Positions 7,844 to 15,149 of a stretch of 44,864 nt of DNA are shown here, piece by piece. Source of the stretch: an uncultured bacterium (GTDB lineage: Bacteria > Actinomycetota > Coriobacteriia > Coriobacteriales > Eggerthellaceae). A program made the translations under genes and the position numbers. The stretch lies in NCBI GenBank assembly GCA_905214325.1, contig CAJMLT010000010.1, forward strand, positions 1 through 44,864, given 5' to 3'. The notes beneath the pieces are model-generated. The model had not been told where the DNA came from and did not search any database. It worked only from the letters and a program-made list of their open reading frames with translations. Positions within the stretch are counted from its first letter, which is position 1. The number at the start of each line of letters is the position of its first letter.

Positions 7844-7952
7844 ATAGTAATCTGTCGATGTGCATGCCCGAGCCCGGAGCGGTAAGCTTGTGTGCCGATT
7901 CCCGGGCGTAACTCATGTTTGTCAGATTGCTATCGCGTTATACGCTTACCGT
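7844..7952 (+). promoter_or_regulatory. Structured 5' leader with predicted pseudoknot (candidate riboswitch)
   Basis: Three pairings are seen. (1) A closing stem of 11 bp joins 7844-7854 (ATAGTAATCTG) and 7923-7933 (CAGATTGCTAT) with one G-U pair, and continues past a U-U mismatch with 7856-7858/7919-7921. (2) An internal hairpin pairs GCCCGG (7872-7877) with CCGGGC (7902-7907). (3) CGGTAAGC (7880-7887) in that hairpin's loop is the exact complement of GCTTACCG (7944-7951), downstream of the closing stem, which forms a pseudoknot. The pseudoknot ends three bases before the ribosome binding site GAGGGA (7955-7960), so folding could block translation. No terminator is visible. It does not match the consensus of SAM-I, SAM-II, SAM-IV, T-box, cobalamin or purine elements as I know them. 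Ligand unknown. Confidence 0.6.
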
Positions 7953-7970
7953 ACGAGGGACTAAACGATA

Positions 7971-8711
7971 ATGATTCAAATCACCGATCTCTATAAGACC
8001 TACGAAGGTCGCCAAAACGAACCTCATGCTGCACTCAAGGGAATAAATCTGGAAATCGAAGATGGTTCCATCTTCGGCATCATCGGTCAGTCCGGTGCCG
8101 GTAAATCGACCTTGGTACGTTGCATCAACCTTCTCGAGCGCCCCACTTCGGGGACGATCACCATCGACGGACGGGATGTTACCGGTCTCACCGGTAAGGA
8201 GCTTCTCGAATTCCGTAGTTCCGTGGGTATGATTTTCCAGAATTTCAGCCTGTTCCAGCAGCGCAGCGTTTTGCGTAACGTCATGTTCCCCCTAGAGCTG
8301 CGCAAGGAAGACAGGAAGGCCTCGGAAGCCCGTGCCCGCGAACTGCTTGAACTGGTGGGTCTCGCCGACAAGTGCGATAAGTACCCCAGTCAGCTTTCCG
8401 GCGGTCAGCAACAGCGCGTTGCCATTGCCCGCGCTTTGGTCAACAACCCGTCCATCATGTTGTGTGACGAGGCGACCAGTGCACTCGACACCATGACCAC
8501 TCATTCCATTCTGCGTCTGTTGAAATCCATCAACGAAGAGCTGGGTGTGACGTTGGTTCTGATCACGCATTCCCTGGCCGTCGCCGAGCTTATATGCGAT
8601 CGCGTCGTCGTCATCGATGACGGAACCATCGTCGAGGAGGGCGCCACTCAAGATGTGTTCGCTCATCCTCAAAGCGACGTGACGCGCGAGTTGTTGGAAA
8701 AGAGGCTCTAA
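7971..8711 (+). CDS. MetN-like ABC transporter ATPase
   Basis: A 246-residue ABC ATPase with Walker A GQSGAGKST near residue 40, a Q-loop, the signature LSGGQQQR near 145, Walker B IMLCDEATSALD and the switch histidine in LITHSLAV. The sequence resembles MetN, and it is followed one base later by a MetI-like permease, so it most likely powers import of methionine or a related amino acid. It lacks the roughly 100-residue C-terminal NIL/ACT-like domain that MetN uses for feedback inhibition by methionine (typical MetN is about 340 residues). Control may instead lie in the structured leader. GAGGGA at 7955-7960 serves the ATG. No substrate-binding lipoprotein (MetQ) is in the window. Confidence 0.8.
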   Translation: MIQITDLYKTYEGRQNEPHAALKGINLEIEDGSIFGIIGQSGAGKSTLVRCINLLERPTSGTITIDGRDVTGLTGKELLEFRSSVGMIFQNFSLFQQRSVLRNVMFPLELRKEDRKASEARARELLELVGLADKCDKYPSQLSGGQQQRVAIARALVNNPSIMLCDEATSALDTMTTHSILRLLKSINEELGVTLVLITHSLAVAELICDRVVVIDDGTIVEEGATQDVFAHPQSDVTRELLEKRL

Positions 8712-8712
8712 G

Positions 8713-9387
8713 ATGGAATTCCTCCAGGCTTTCTTCGATCAATACGGAGCACTTCTCGCTCAGGGAACATGGGATACCGTTGTCATGAGTATCGTCTCTA
8801 CGGTGTGCGCCTACATAATCGGTGTTCCCCTAGGCGTTCTCGTCGTACTCACCGACCCGAAGGGCCTGAAGCCCCATCGGGTACTCAATGCCGTTTTGGG
8901 TTGGATCGTCAACATCGGTCGTTCCATTCCCTTCATCATTTTGCTGGTTGCACTCATTCCGTTCACCCGCTTTATCGTCGGTACGTCTTTGGGTGTTCCG
9001 GGAGCTATCGTTCCCTTGGTCATCGCCGCCGCTCCTTTCGTGGGGCGTCTGGTCGAGCAGAGTTTGACCGAAGTGGATGCGGGTTTGGTCGAGGCGGCTC
9101 AGAGCTTCGGTGCCTCCACGTGGCAGATCGTCACCAAGGTGTTTTTACGCGAAAGTCTTCCTTCTCTGATCAGGGGTTTTGCTATCACCTTCATCACCTT
9201 GTTGGGGTATTCGGCCATGGCCGGTGCCGTCGGTGCGGGCGGCTTGGGCGATATCGCCATCCGTTACGGATATCAGCGCTATCAAGATGACGTGATGATC
9301 GCCACCATCATCATCCTGATCATCTTGGTGCAGATCGTGCAAAGTGCCAGCGATTTTACCGCTCGTAAAATCGATAAACGCAAGTAA
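8713..9387 (+). CDS. MetI-like ABC transporter permease
   Basis: A 224-residue inner-membrane protein with five to six hydrophobic helices. The EAA loop (VEAAQSFGASTWQIV, near residue 130) is where the ATPase docks. GYSAMAGAVGAGGLGD near 180 and GYQRYQDD close to the end are the characteristic MetI pattern. It would form the channel of a MetNI importer with the gene just upstream; the genes are one base apart (TAA, g, ATG). The substrate is inferred as methionine or related compounds from family resemblance only. Tandem terminator hairpins follow directly, so the transcription unit appears to contain just these two genes and its leader. Confidence 0.85.
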   Translation: MEFLQAFFDQYGALLAQGTWDTVVMSIVSTVCAYIIGVPLGVLVVLTDPKGLKPHRVLNAVLGWIVNIGRSIPFIILLVALIPFTRFIVGTSLGVPGAIVPLVIAAAPFVGRLVEQSLTEVDAGLVEAAQSFGASTWQIVTKVFLRESLPSLIRGFAITFITLLGYSAMAGAVGAGGLGDIAIRYGYQRYQDDVMIATIIILIILVQIVQSASDFTARKIDKRK

Positions 9388-9394
9388 TCGCACC

Positions 9395-9454
9395 CGAAGG
9401 GCGGAGGCCCTTCGTTTGACCTGATGGAAAGAGGCCTCAACCGGGCCTCTTTTC
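9395..9454 (+). terminator. Tandem terminator hairpins after metI-like gene
   Basis: The first hairpin is CGAAGGGC (9395-9402) with GCCCTTCG (9407-9414), 8 bp, followed by TTT. The second is AAAGAGGCC (9428-9436) with GGCCTCTTT (9444-9452), 9 bp perfect, with a short T-run in its 3' strand. Together they isolate the transporter operon from glnA. Confidence 0.7.
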
Positions 9455-9504
9455 GTTGAGGCGTGCAGGTGCAGTCCTCTCGGTCGTCATCGAGCTCCTT
9501 TTAG

Positions 9505-9536
9505 TAAACCTGATCGAAACATTTCGTGGGTATAAT
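9505..9536 (+). promoter_or_regulatory. glnA promoter with possible GlnR-type site
   Basis: A perfect TATAAT lies at 9531-9536, but the -35 position (about 9508-9513) has no match to TTGACA. Covering it are TAAAC (9505-9509) and GAAAC (9516-9520), 11 bases apart start to start. This repeat and spacing resemble the half-sites of actinobacterial GlnR boxes. An activator bound there could replace the missing -35. The GlnR assignment is an inference supported by the GlnR-like gene downstream of glnA. Confidence 0.4.
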
Positions 9537-9573
9537 GAAGCGAAGTATCCGATCGGATCGAGGAGGAAACGAC

Positions 9574-10917
9574 ATGACGGGTAGTCCTGATCAGGACTTT
9601 GTTCTGAAAACCATCAAAAGCCGCGATGTCCATTTCGTACGTTTCTGGTTTTGCGACGTGCTGGGTTGCATGAAGTCTTTTGCCGTCATTCCCAGTGAGC
9701 TTGAAAACGCCTTCGAAGAGGGGATGGGCTTCGATGCCAGTTGCGTTCAGGGTTTTTCCTTGAGCGAAGAATCGGACATGCTCGCCCATCCGGAAGCCTC
9801 CACGTTCCAGATTCTGCCGTGGCGTCCGGAGAAGAACGCCGTCGCGCGTATGTTCTGCTCCATCAAAACCCCGACGGGCGAACCTTTCGAGGGGGATTCC
9901 CGCTCGGTTTTGAAGCGTGTGGTCTCCAAGGCCGCCCAGATGGGTTACGTAATGAACGTCGGGCCGGAACTCGAGTACTTCTACTTCAAGGATTCGGATG
10001 GTGTCGAAGTGCTGGATCGCGGTGGTTATTTCGATCTGACCTCACTCGATATGGCAAGCGACCTGCGCCGTGATACCATTTTGACGCTGGAGAAGATGGG
10101 CATTCCCGTCGAGTATTCCCACCATGAAAGCGGTCCCTCTCAGCAGGAGATAGACCTGCGTTTCGCCGATGCGCTCACCATGGCCGACAACGTCATGACC
10201 TATAAACTGGTCGTGAAGGAAATCGCCATGAAATACGGCGTCTATGCTTCATTCATGCCAAAGCCTCTTTCCGATGCGCCCGGTTCGGGTATGCATGTCC
10301 ATCAAAGTCTTTTCGACACCAATGGCAACAATGCCTTTTTCGACGACAACGACCCCGACGGATTCAATCTTTCCGAAACGGCCAAGCATTATATCGCCGG
10401 GTTGTTGCGATATGCTCCCGAGTTCTGCCTGCTTACCAATCCGTGTATCAATTCTTACAAACGTCTGGTTCCCGGTGGTGAAGCGCCCGTTCATGTTTCC
10501 TGGGCGCGCAACAATCGTGCAGCACTCATTCGCATTCCGGGTTACAAGCCGCACAAGGAAGAAGCCTGTCGCGTCGAGTTGCGCAATCCCGACCCCGCAT
10601 CCAACCCCTATCTCGTGTTCGCCGCCATCCTTGCGGCGGGACTCAAGGGCATCGAAGATGAACTCACGTTGCCGGAACCCATCGAAGACACCACCTTGTT
10701 CAAGGCACCGCGTCAAGAACTCAAGGCACGTGGTATCGAGACGCTGCCCGATACGTTGGGTGATGCGGTCGAACTGTTCGCCGAATCAGACCTGATGAAA
10801 TCGGTTTTGGGCGAACATATCCACACCTTCCTGGTGGAGAAAAAGCGTTCGGAATGGAACGAATATCAGCGCCATGTTTCCGATTGGGAACTCGATCGTT
10901 ATCTGGCCGTTCTGTAA
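9574..10917 (+). CDS. glnA: Glutamine synthetase type I (alpha-like)
   Basis: This 447-residue enzyme makes glutamine from glutamate, ammonia and ATP and is the main entry of ammonia into metabolism. The beta-grasp N-terminal domain is followed by the catalytic barrel: GPELEYFYF near residue 130, the ammonia and metal site around SHHESGPSQQEID, GSGMHVHQS, and NSYKRLVPGGEAPVHVSWA. The length is that of GSI-alpha, and the adenylylation loop tyrosine of GSI-beta enzymes is missing (IEDTTLFK at the usual place). Control by adenylylation is therefore unlikely and feedback or transcriptional control more likely. The ATG at 9574 follows GAGGAGG at the right spacing; an upstream ATG at 9526 would precede the -10 box. 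A GlnR-like regulator gene follows after 14 bases. Confidence 0.93.
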   Translation: MTGSPDQDFVLKTIKSRDVHFVRFWFCDVLGCMKSFAVIPSELENAFEEGMGFDASCVQGFSLSEESDMLAHPEASTFQILPWRPEKNAVARMFCSIKTPTGEPFEGDSRSVLKRVVSKAAQMGYVMNVGPELEYFYFKDSDGVEVLDRGGYFDLTSLDMASDLRRDTILTLEKMGIPVEYSHHESGPSQQEIDLRFADALTMADNVMTYKLVVKEIAMKYGVYASFMPKPLSDAPGSGMHVHQSLFDTNGNNAFFDDNDPDGFNLSETAKHYIAGLLRYAPEFCLLTNPCINSYKRLVPGGEAPVHVSWARNNRAALIRIPGYKPHKEEACRVELRNPDPASNPYLVFAAILAAGLKGIEDELTLPEPIEDTTLFKAPRQELKARGIETLPDTLGDAVELFAESDLMKSVLGEHIHTFLVEKKRSEWNEYQRHVSDWELDRYLAVL

Positions 10918-10931
10918 GGGGGGTTGTCATC

Positions 10932-11606
10932 ATGCAGCGGAAAAGCGTTGTATTCGTGGCCGACAGCCTCGATAACGCCCATAAATTCCAAGCGGTTTTG
11001 AGTAATTTCGATGTCGACGTTACCGCGGGGTCGTCGTTGCAATTCAAAAAGCTTCTCAGCGATAATCCCGCGTACGATCTGGTCATCTATGAGGCGACGA
11101 ACGATGTCGCGCAAAGTATCGGTGCCGTCGAGCAGATGCTCGTCGATGACGGTGGCGCGTCGATGTTGATCATCATCAAGGAGGAAATGCTTCCCGGATT
11201 TCGTCTCCCCGTGCAGGTCAATAGTGATTTCGTGATTCACGGAGCAAGTTCGGAGGAATGCGCGTTGCGCATCCGGCAGCTTCTATGGCCCGGCAACGAA
11301 AGCTCCACCAACGACTTCATCGCCATCGACGGCATGACCATTAATCTGGCCACCTATCAGGTGACGGTCGGGGGAGAGCCGGTTGATTTCACTTACCTCG
11401 AATATGCTTTGCTTGCCTTTTTGGTCACGCATCCGGGTCGTACCTATTCGCGTGATGCTCTCCTGCGTCGTGTATGGGGGTTCGATTACTTCGGTGGATC
11501 GCGTACGGTCGATGTTCATGTCCGTCGTGTGAGGGCCAAGCTGGGCCCCGAACTGTCGCAACGTCTCGAAACGGTGCGCGGCGTCGGTTATCTTTGGAAT
11601 TCATAA
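10932..11606 (+). CDS. GlnR-like orphan response regulator (OmpR family)
   Basis: A 224-residue protein with a receiver-like domain (1-120) and a winged-helix DNA-binding domain (about 130-224). The DNA-binding end, WGFDYFGGSRTVDVHVRRVR then AKLGPE and VRGVGYLW, is very close to actinobacterial GlnR. The receiver is degenerate: the acidic pocket reads FVADS and the phosphoacceptor position reads IYEAT, with glutamate near residue 54 instead of aspartate. GlnR is an unphosphorylated orphan regulator of nitrogen genes such as glnA, and this gene lies 14 bases after glnA. The assignment as nitrogen regulator is therefore strong by analogy. AAGGGGGG at 10916-10923 marks the ATG at 10932. No sensor kinase is nearby. 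Confidence 0.8.
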   Translation: MQRKSVVFVADSLDNAHKFQAVLSNFDVDVTAGSSLQFKKLLSDNPAYDLVIYEATNDVAQSIGAVEQMLVDDGGASMLIIIKEEMLPGFRLPVQVNSDFVIHGASSEECALRIRQLLWPGNESSTNDFIAIDGMTINLATYQVTVGGEPVDFTYLEYALLAFLVTHPGRTYSRDALLRRVWGFDYFGGSRTVDVHVRRVRAKLGPELSQRLETVRGVGYLWNS

Positions 11607-11682
11607 GGCTTCTTGGTCATACACCATCCCTTTCTCCGTGTCCTCAAGTAGAATGAGGGAACTCATTGAGAAAGGGGCTTTC

Positions 11683-14319
11683 GTGACTAAAACCATAGCC
11701 GTCGTTGACGGTAATTCGTTGATGCACCGTGCCTTCCATGCTGTGCCTCCCGCGATGACGGCTCCCGACGGAACGCCGACCAATGCGGCGTTCGGGTTTT
11801 TGTCCATGTTGCTCAAATTCATCGAGCAGGATCACCCTGATGCCATCGTATGTGCCTTCGATAAGGGTCGTCCCGCTTTTCGTATGGAGGCTCTCGAACA
11901 ATACAAGGCTCAGCGTCCACCGATGGACGAAAGTCTCAAGGTTCAATTTCCCCTTATCGAACACCTTCTCGAAGCGATGGACATCCCGGTCATCTCTTTG
12001 AAGGGGTGGGAGGGCGATGATGTCTTGGGTACCATCGCCGCGCGCGATGAAGCGCTGGGTTATCGCACTCTTCTGGTCACCGGCGATAAAGACGCCTATC
12101 AGCTCGCCTCCGACCTCACGCGTATCGTCACCACCAAGCGTGGCATCACCGATGTGGTGGTTTACGGTCCCGATGAAGTGTATGAACGCTATGGCGTGAC
12201 ACCTGCTCAGGTTCCTGACTTTCTCGGCCTCAAGGGCGACCAGTCGGATAACATCCCCGGCGTTCCGGGTATCGGCGAGAAGAAGGCCGCTGCCATGCTG
12301 CAGAAGTTTGACTCGCTCGAAGGGATATATGACAACCTCGATCAGTTCAAGGGCAAGCAACTCGAAAACCTCGTCAACAACAGGGATGCCGCTTTTCTTT
12401 CCCGCACGGTTGCGACGATTGTACGGGATGTCGATTTCGATCTCGATCTCGAGGGGATATCGTTTCCCAGTTTCGATCCCCAGAAGGTAAGCGATGCCTT
12501 TCAGGAGGTTCGCTTCATGACGCATCTCACCAAGGTTCTCTCCTTCGTGGAAGGTGCAACGGGTGGTGTGTCGCAGAAAACCGAACTGCAGATCGAAAAT
12601 CTTGTGCGCGAAGACCGGGCTCATGCGCTTCTGGATGACGCGATCGCGTGCGGCCGTGATGATCTGGCGGTGGCTTGGTGCGAGAAAACCCCAACTTCGT
12701 TATTCGAGTCCGGCTTGCTCGTCGCCGTGCAGGTGGGTACGGATACGGCTTTGTTTTCCGACGAAGAGGCCCGGGAGGTTCTTGTCCGTCTGGTGCGGGA
12801 GGCTTCCTTCACGGCTCTGGACGTCAAGTCGCTTCTGGGTGTGATATTTCCCCCTGACGGTTCGCTTGAAGCGCTGGTGAGCCGTGAGGACGTGTTGGCT
12901 ATGAAAGCCTTCGATGTGGCCTTGGCGGGATACGTCCTCAATTCGGCACAGGGATCTTCCACCCTCGCGGCGCTTTTGGAGCACTACGCCGGTCTGACGA
13001 TTCCGGAGGAAGAAGACGATGAGGTCAGGGTTTCTCTCGAGGCCGCCGGTATCGCCGCGCTCGCCGGAGTACTGCGTCGCGAGCTCGAGGACGCGGACGC
13101 ACATGAGGTCTATGCGGATATCGACGCTCCGCTCATCGGCGTTCTCGCCTGTATGGAGCGCATAGGTGCCGCCGTCGATATCGCAACACTCGATCGTATC
13201 GCCACCACAACGCAGGCATCCATCGATTCCCTACGCGATTCCATCATCGAAATGGCGGGGGAGGAATTCAACCTGGATTCCCCCAAACAGCTCTCCCATA
13301 TCCTGTTCGAGGTTATCGGATTGAAGCCGCTCAGGAAGAATCAGCGTGGGTTCTCAACGGATGCCCGTGTGCTCAAGGAGCTTTCGAAAGAACACGAGTT
13401 GCCCAAGCTGGTGCTCCGTTATCGTGAATACGCCAAAATCAAGTCGACCTACATCGATGCGTTGCCGCGTATGTTGGCCGGAGATGGGCGCGTGCATACA
13501 TCGTTCAACGAAATGGTGACGGCCACCGGACGCCTTTCGTCTTCGGACCCGAATCTTCAAAACATTCCCGTTCGCACCGAATACGGCCGCCATATCCGGG
13601 AATGTTTCGTCCCCCTTTCCAATGACGATCTGTTCGTATCTGCTGACTATTCTCAGATCGAGCTACGTTTGCTAGCCCACCTTTCCAACGATGAACACCT
13701 CATCGATGCCTTTCTTTCGGGCGCGGATTTCCATGCGCAGACGGCATCGCGTGTGTTCGGTGTACCCGTCGAAGAAGTGACCCCGTTGCTCCGCAGTCGG
13801 GCCAAGGCGGTTAATTTCGGCATCGTCTATGGGCAGCAGGCTTTCGGACTTTCCCAGTCGCTCGACATTCCCTTCTATGATGCCAAGGAAATGATCGACC
13901 GCTATTTCGAGGCCTATCCCGGGGTGAGGGCCTATCTCGATGAGGTGGTTCATGCGGCCTACGAAGACGGGTATGTGTCCACGCTCTTCGGCCGTCGTCG
14001 CCATATCCCCGAGCTGAAGATGAGTAACACGACCCAGCGCAATTTCGGCGAACGTACGGCGATGAATCACCCCATGCAGGGTACCGCTGCCGATATCATC
14101 AAGATAGCCATGCGCCGCGTTCAGGATGAACTGGTTTCCGGTGGGTACCGCAGCCATCTCATGCTGCAGGTGCACGACGAATTGGACCTTTCGGTGCCCG
14201 TTGATGAAGTAGACCGCCTTTCGGCGATGGTGAAGGATATAATGGAATCCGTCGTTTCCCTTTCGGTCCCCCTTTCGGTGGATGTCACGGTGGGGAAGAA
14301 CTGGGCTCAAGCACATTAG
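11683..14319 (+). CDS. polA: DNA polymerase I
   Basis: This 878-residue enzyme fills gaps and removes RNA primers during replication and repair. The N-terminal 5' nuclease (1-300) shows VVDGNSLMHRAFHAVP, DDVLGT and GLKGDQSDNIPGVPGIG. The middle domain (about 310-490) lacks the acidic D-x-E residues of a proofreading exonuclease, as in several Gram-positive Pol I enzymes. The polymerase domain has motif A SADYSQIELRLLAHL near 654, motif B RSRAKAVNFGIVYGQQAFG and motif C QVHDELD near 831. The GTG at 11683 is preceded by AAAGGGG and gives the usual N terminus; in-frame starts upstream would extend it without homology. A T-rich-tailed hairpin ends the gene. Confidence 0.93.
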   Translation: MTKTIAVVDGNSLMHRAFHAVPPAMTAPDGTPTNAAFGFLSMLLKFIEQDHPDAIVCAFDKGRPAFRMEALEQYKAQRPPMDESLKVQFPLIEHLLEAMDIPVISLKGWEGDDVLGTIAARDEALGYRTLLVTGDKDAYQLASDLTRIVTTKRGITDVVVYGPDEVYERYGVTPAQVPDFLGLKGDQSDNIPGVPGIGEKKAAAMLQKFDSLEGIYDNLDQFKGKQLENLVNNRDAAFLSRTVATIVRDVDFDLDLEGISFPSFDPQKVSDAFQEVRFMTHLTKVLSFVEGATGGVSQKTELQIENLVREDRAHALLDDAIACGRDDLAVAWCEKTPTSLFESGLLVAVQVGTDTALFSDEEAREVLVRLVREASFTALDVKSLLGVIFPPDGSLEALVSREDVLAMKAFDVALAGYVLNSAQGSSTLAALLEHYAGLTIPEEEDDEVRVSLEAAGIAALAGVLRRELEDADAHEVYADIDAPLIGVLACMERIGAAVDIATLDRIATTTQASIDSLRDSIIEMAGEEFNLDSPKQLSHILFEVIGLKPLRKNQRGFSTDARVLKELSKEHELPKLVLRYREYAKIKSTYIDALPRMLAGDGRVHTSFNEMVTATGRLSSSDPNLQNIPVRTEYGRHIRECFVPLSNDDLFVSADYSQIELRLLAHLSNDEHLIDAFLSGADFHAQTASRVFGVPVEEVTPLLRSRAKAVNFGIVYGQQAFGLSQSLDIPFYDAKEMIDRYFEAYPGVRAYLDEVVHAAYEDGYVSTLFGRRRHIPELKMSNTTQRNFGERTAMNHPMQGTAADIIKIAMRRVQDELVSGGYRSHLMLQVHDELDLSVPVDEVDRLSAMVKDIMESVVSLSVPLSVDVTVGKNWAQAH

Positions 14320-14338
14320 AGCCGGTGGCGGAAAGAGG

Positions 14339-14365
14339 AAGAACCGATGTGTTTCGGGTTCTTTT
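14339..14365 (+). terminator. Probable terminator after polA
   Basis: AAGAACC (14339-14345) pairs with GGTTCTT (14357-14363), extended inward by two pairs past a bulged G. The 3' strand runs into TTTT. It precedes the rplU promoter by about 40 bases. Confidence 0.5.
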
Positions 14366-14406
14366 GAGGACTGACGCGATTTTTATCAAAAAGTTTCTTT
14401 GTTTTG

Positions 14407-14435
14407 TTGACTTAGGGTAGGGTCGCTGATAAGAT
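14407..14435 (+). promoter_or_regulatory. Promoter of rplU-rpmA
   Basis: TTGACT at 14407-14412 and TAAGAT at 14430-14435 have a 17-base spacer. Transcription should start near 14442, giving a leader of about 30 bases before rplU. No attenuator-like structure is seen in it. Confidence 0.75.
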
Positions 14436-14471
14436 AACGGCTTGCGTTTTGACACATTTTAGGAGTATTTC

Positions 14472-14807
14472 ATGTACGCGATTGTAAAGACTGGTGGAAA
14501 GCAGTACAAAGTATCTGCTGGAGACTATTTGAATGTAGAAAAGCTTGACGCTGAAATCGGAAGCAAGGTTGCTCTCGATGTCATCGCCGTCGTTGATGGC
14601 GCAACCGTCGAAGCTGATCCTGCCAAGGCTTCCAAGACCAAGGTCGAAGCTGTTGTCGTTGACCAATTCAAGGGCGACAAGCAACTCGTCTTCAAGTTCA
14701 AGAAGCGCAAGAACTACAAGCGTATGCGCGGTCATCGCCAGAATTTGACTCGCATCCAGATTGCTGCTGTCGGCTCTGAAAAGGCCGCAGCCAAAGCTGC
14801 TCGATAA
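14472..14807 (+). CDS. rplU: 50S ribosomal protein L21
   Basis: A 111-residue L21 starting MYAIVKTGGKQYKV, with the RNA-binding basic patch KFKKRKNYKRMRGHRQ and the closing TRIQI typical of the family. An alanine- and lysine-rich tail follows. It binds 23S rRNA in the large subunit. The ATG follows AGGAG by about seven bases. The gene opens the conserved rplU-rpmA-obgE order, with rpmA 19 bases downstream. Confidence 0.97.
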   Translation: MYAIVKTGGKQYKVSAGDYLNVEKLDAEIGSKVALDVIAVVDGATVEADPAKASKTKVEAVVVDQFKGDKQLVFKFKKRKNYKRMRGHRQNLTRIQIAAVGSEKAAAKAAR

Positions 14808-14826
14808 CCACTAAGGAGGGAATGAA

Positions 14827-15078
14827 ATGGCACACAAGAAAGGTCAAGGTTCCATCCGTAACGGTCGCGACTCTCAGTCCAAGCGTCTCGGTTGCAAGCG
14901 TTTCGCCGGTGAAACCGTAGGTGCAGGCAACATCCTCGTTCGCCAGCGTGGAACACGTATCCACCCCGGTGAGAACGTCGGTCGCGGTAAGGATGACACG
15001 CTCTTCGCTTTGTGCGAGGGAACCGTCGAGTACACGCAGGGTGCTCGTCGCAAGGTTCACGTTCGTCCGCAGGCATAA
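14827..15078 (+). CDS. rpmA: 50S ribosomal protein L27
   Basis: An 83-residue L27 beginning MAHKKGQGSIRNGRDS, with GAGNILVRQRGT and HPGENVGRGKDDTLFA. Its N terminus reaches toward the peptidyl transferase centre. It lacks the cleaved N-terminal extension found in Firmicutes L27, which is one reason to place the organism outside that phylum. The second G of the usual KKGGGS start is Q here. AAGGAGG precedes the ATG. A strong terminator follows the gene. Confidence 0.97.
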   Translation: MAHKKGQGSIRNGRDSQSKRLGCKRFAGETVGAGNILVRQRGTRIHPGENVGRGKDDTLFALCEGTVEYTQGARRKVHVRPQA

Positions 15079-15103
15079 AAGCCCTTACATCTTTTGATGG
15101 TCG

Positions 15104-15130
15104 AAGCCCTCTGCTCTGCAGGGGGCTTTT
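15104..15130 (+). terminator. Rho-independent terminator after rpmA
   Basis: AAGCCCTCTGC (15104-15114) pairs over 11 bp with GCAGGGGGCTT (15118-15128), with one T-G wobble and a 3-base loop, and runs into TTTT. It lies only 20 bases before obgE. Downstream genes would need read-through or a start site within this gap (a TAGAAT is at 15135-15140). Confidence 0.85.
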
Positions 15131-15149
15131 CGTTTAGAATTGAAGAGAT

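Noticed and set aside
7845..7970. T-box or SAM-I leader for the MetNI-like operon
   Set aside because: Neither the T-box TGGNACCGCG element nor the SAM-I core elements are present; the fold seen is different.
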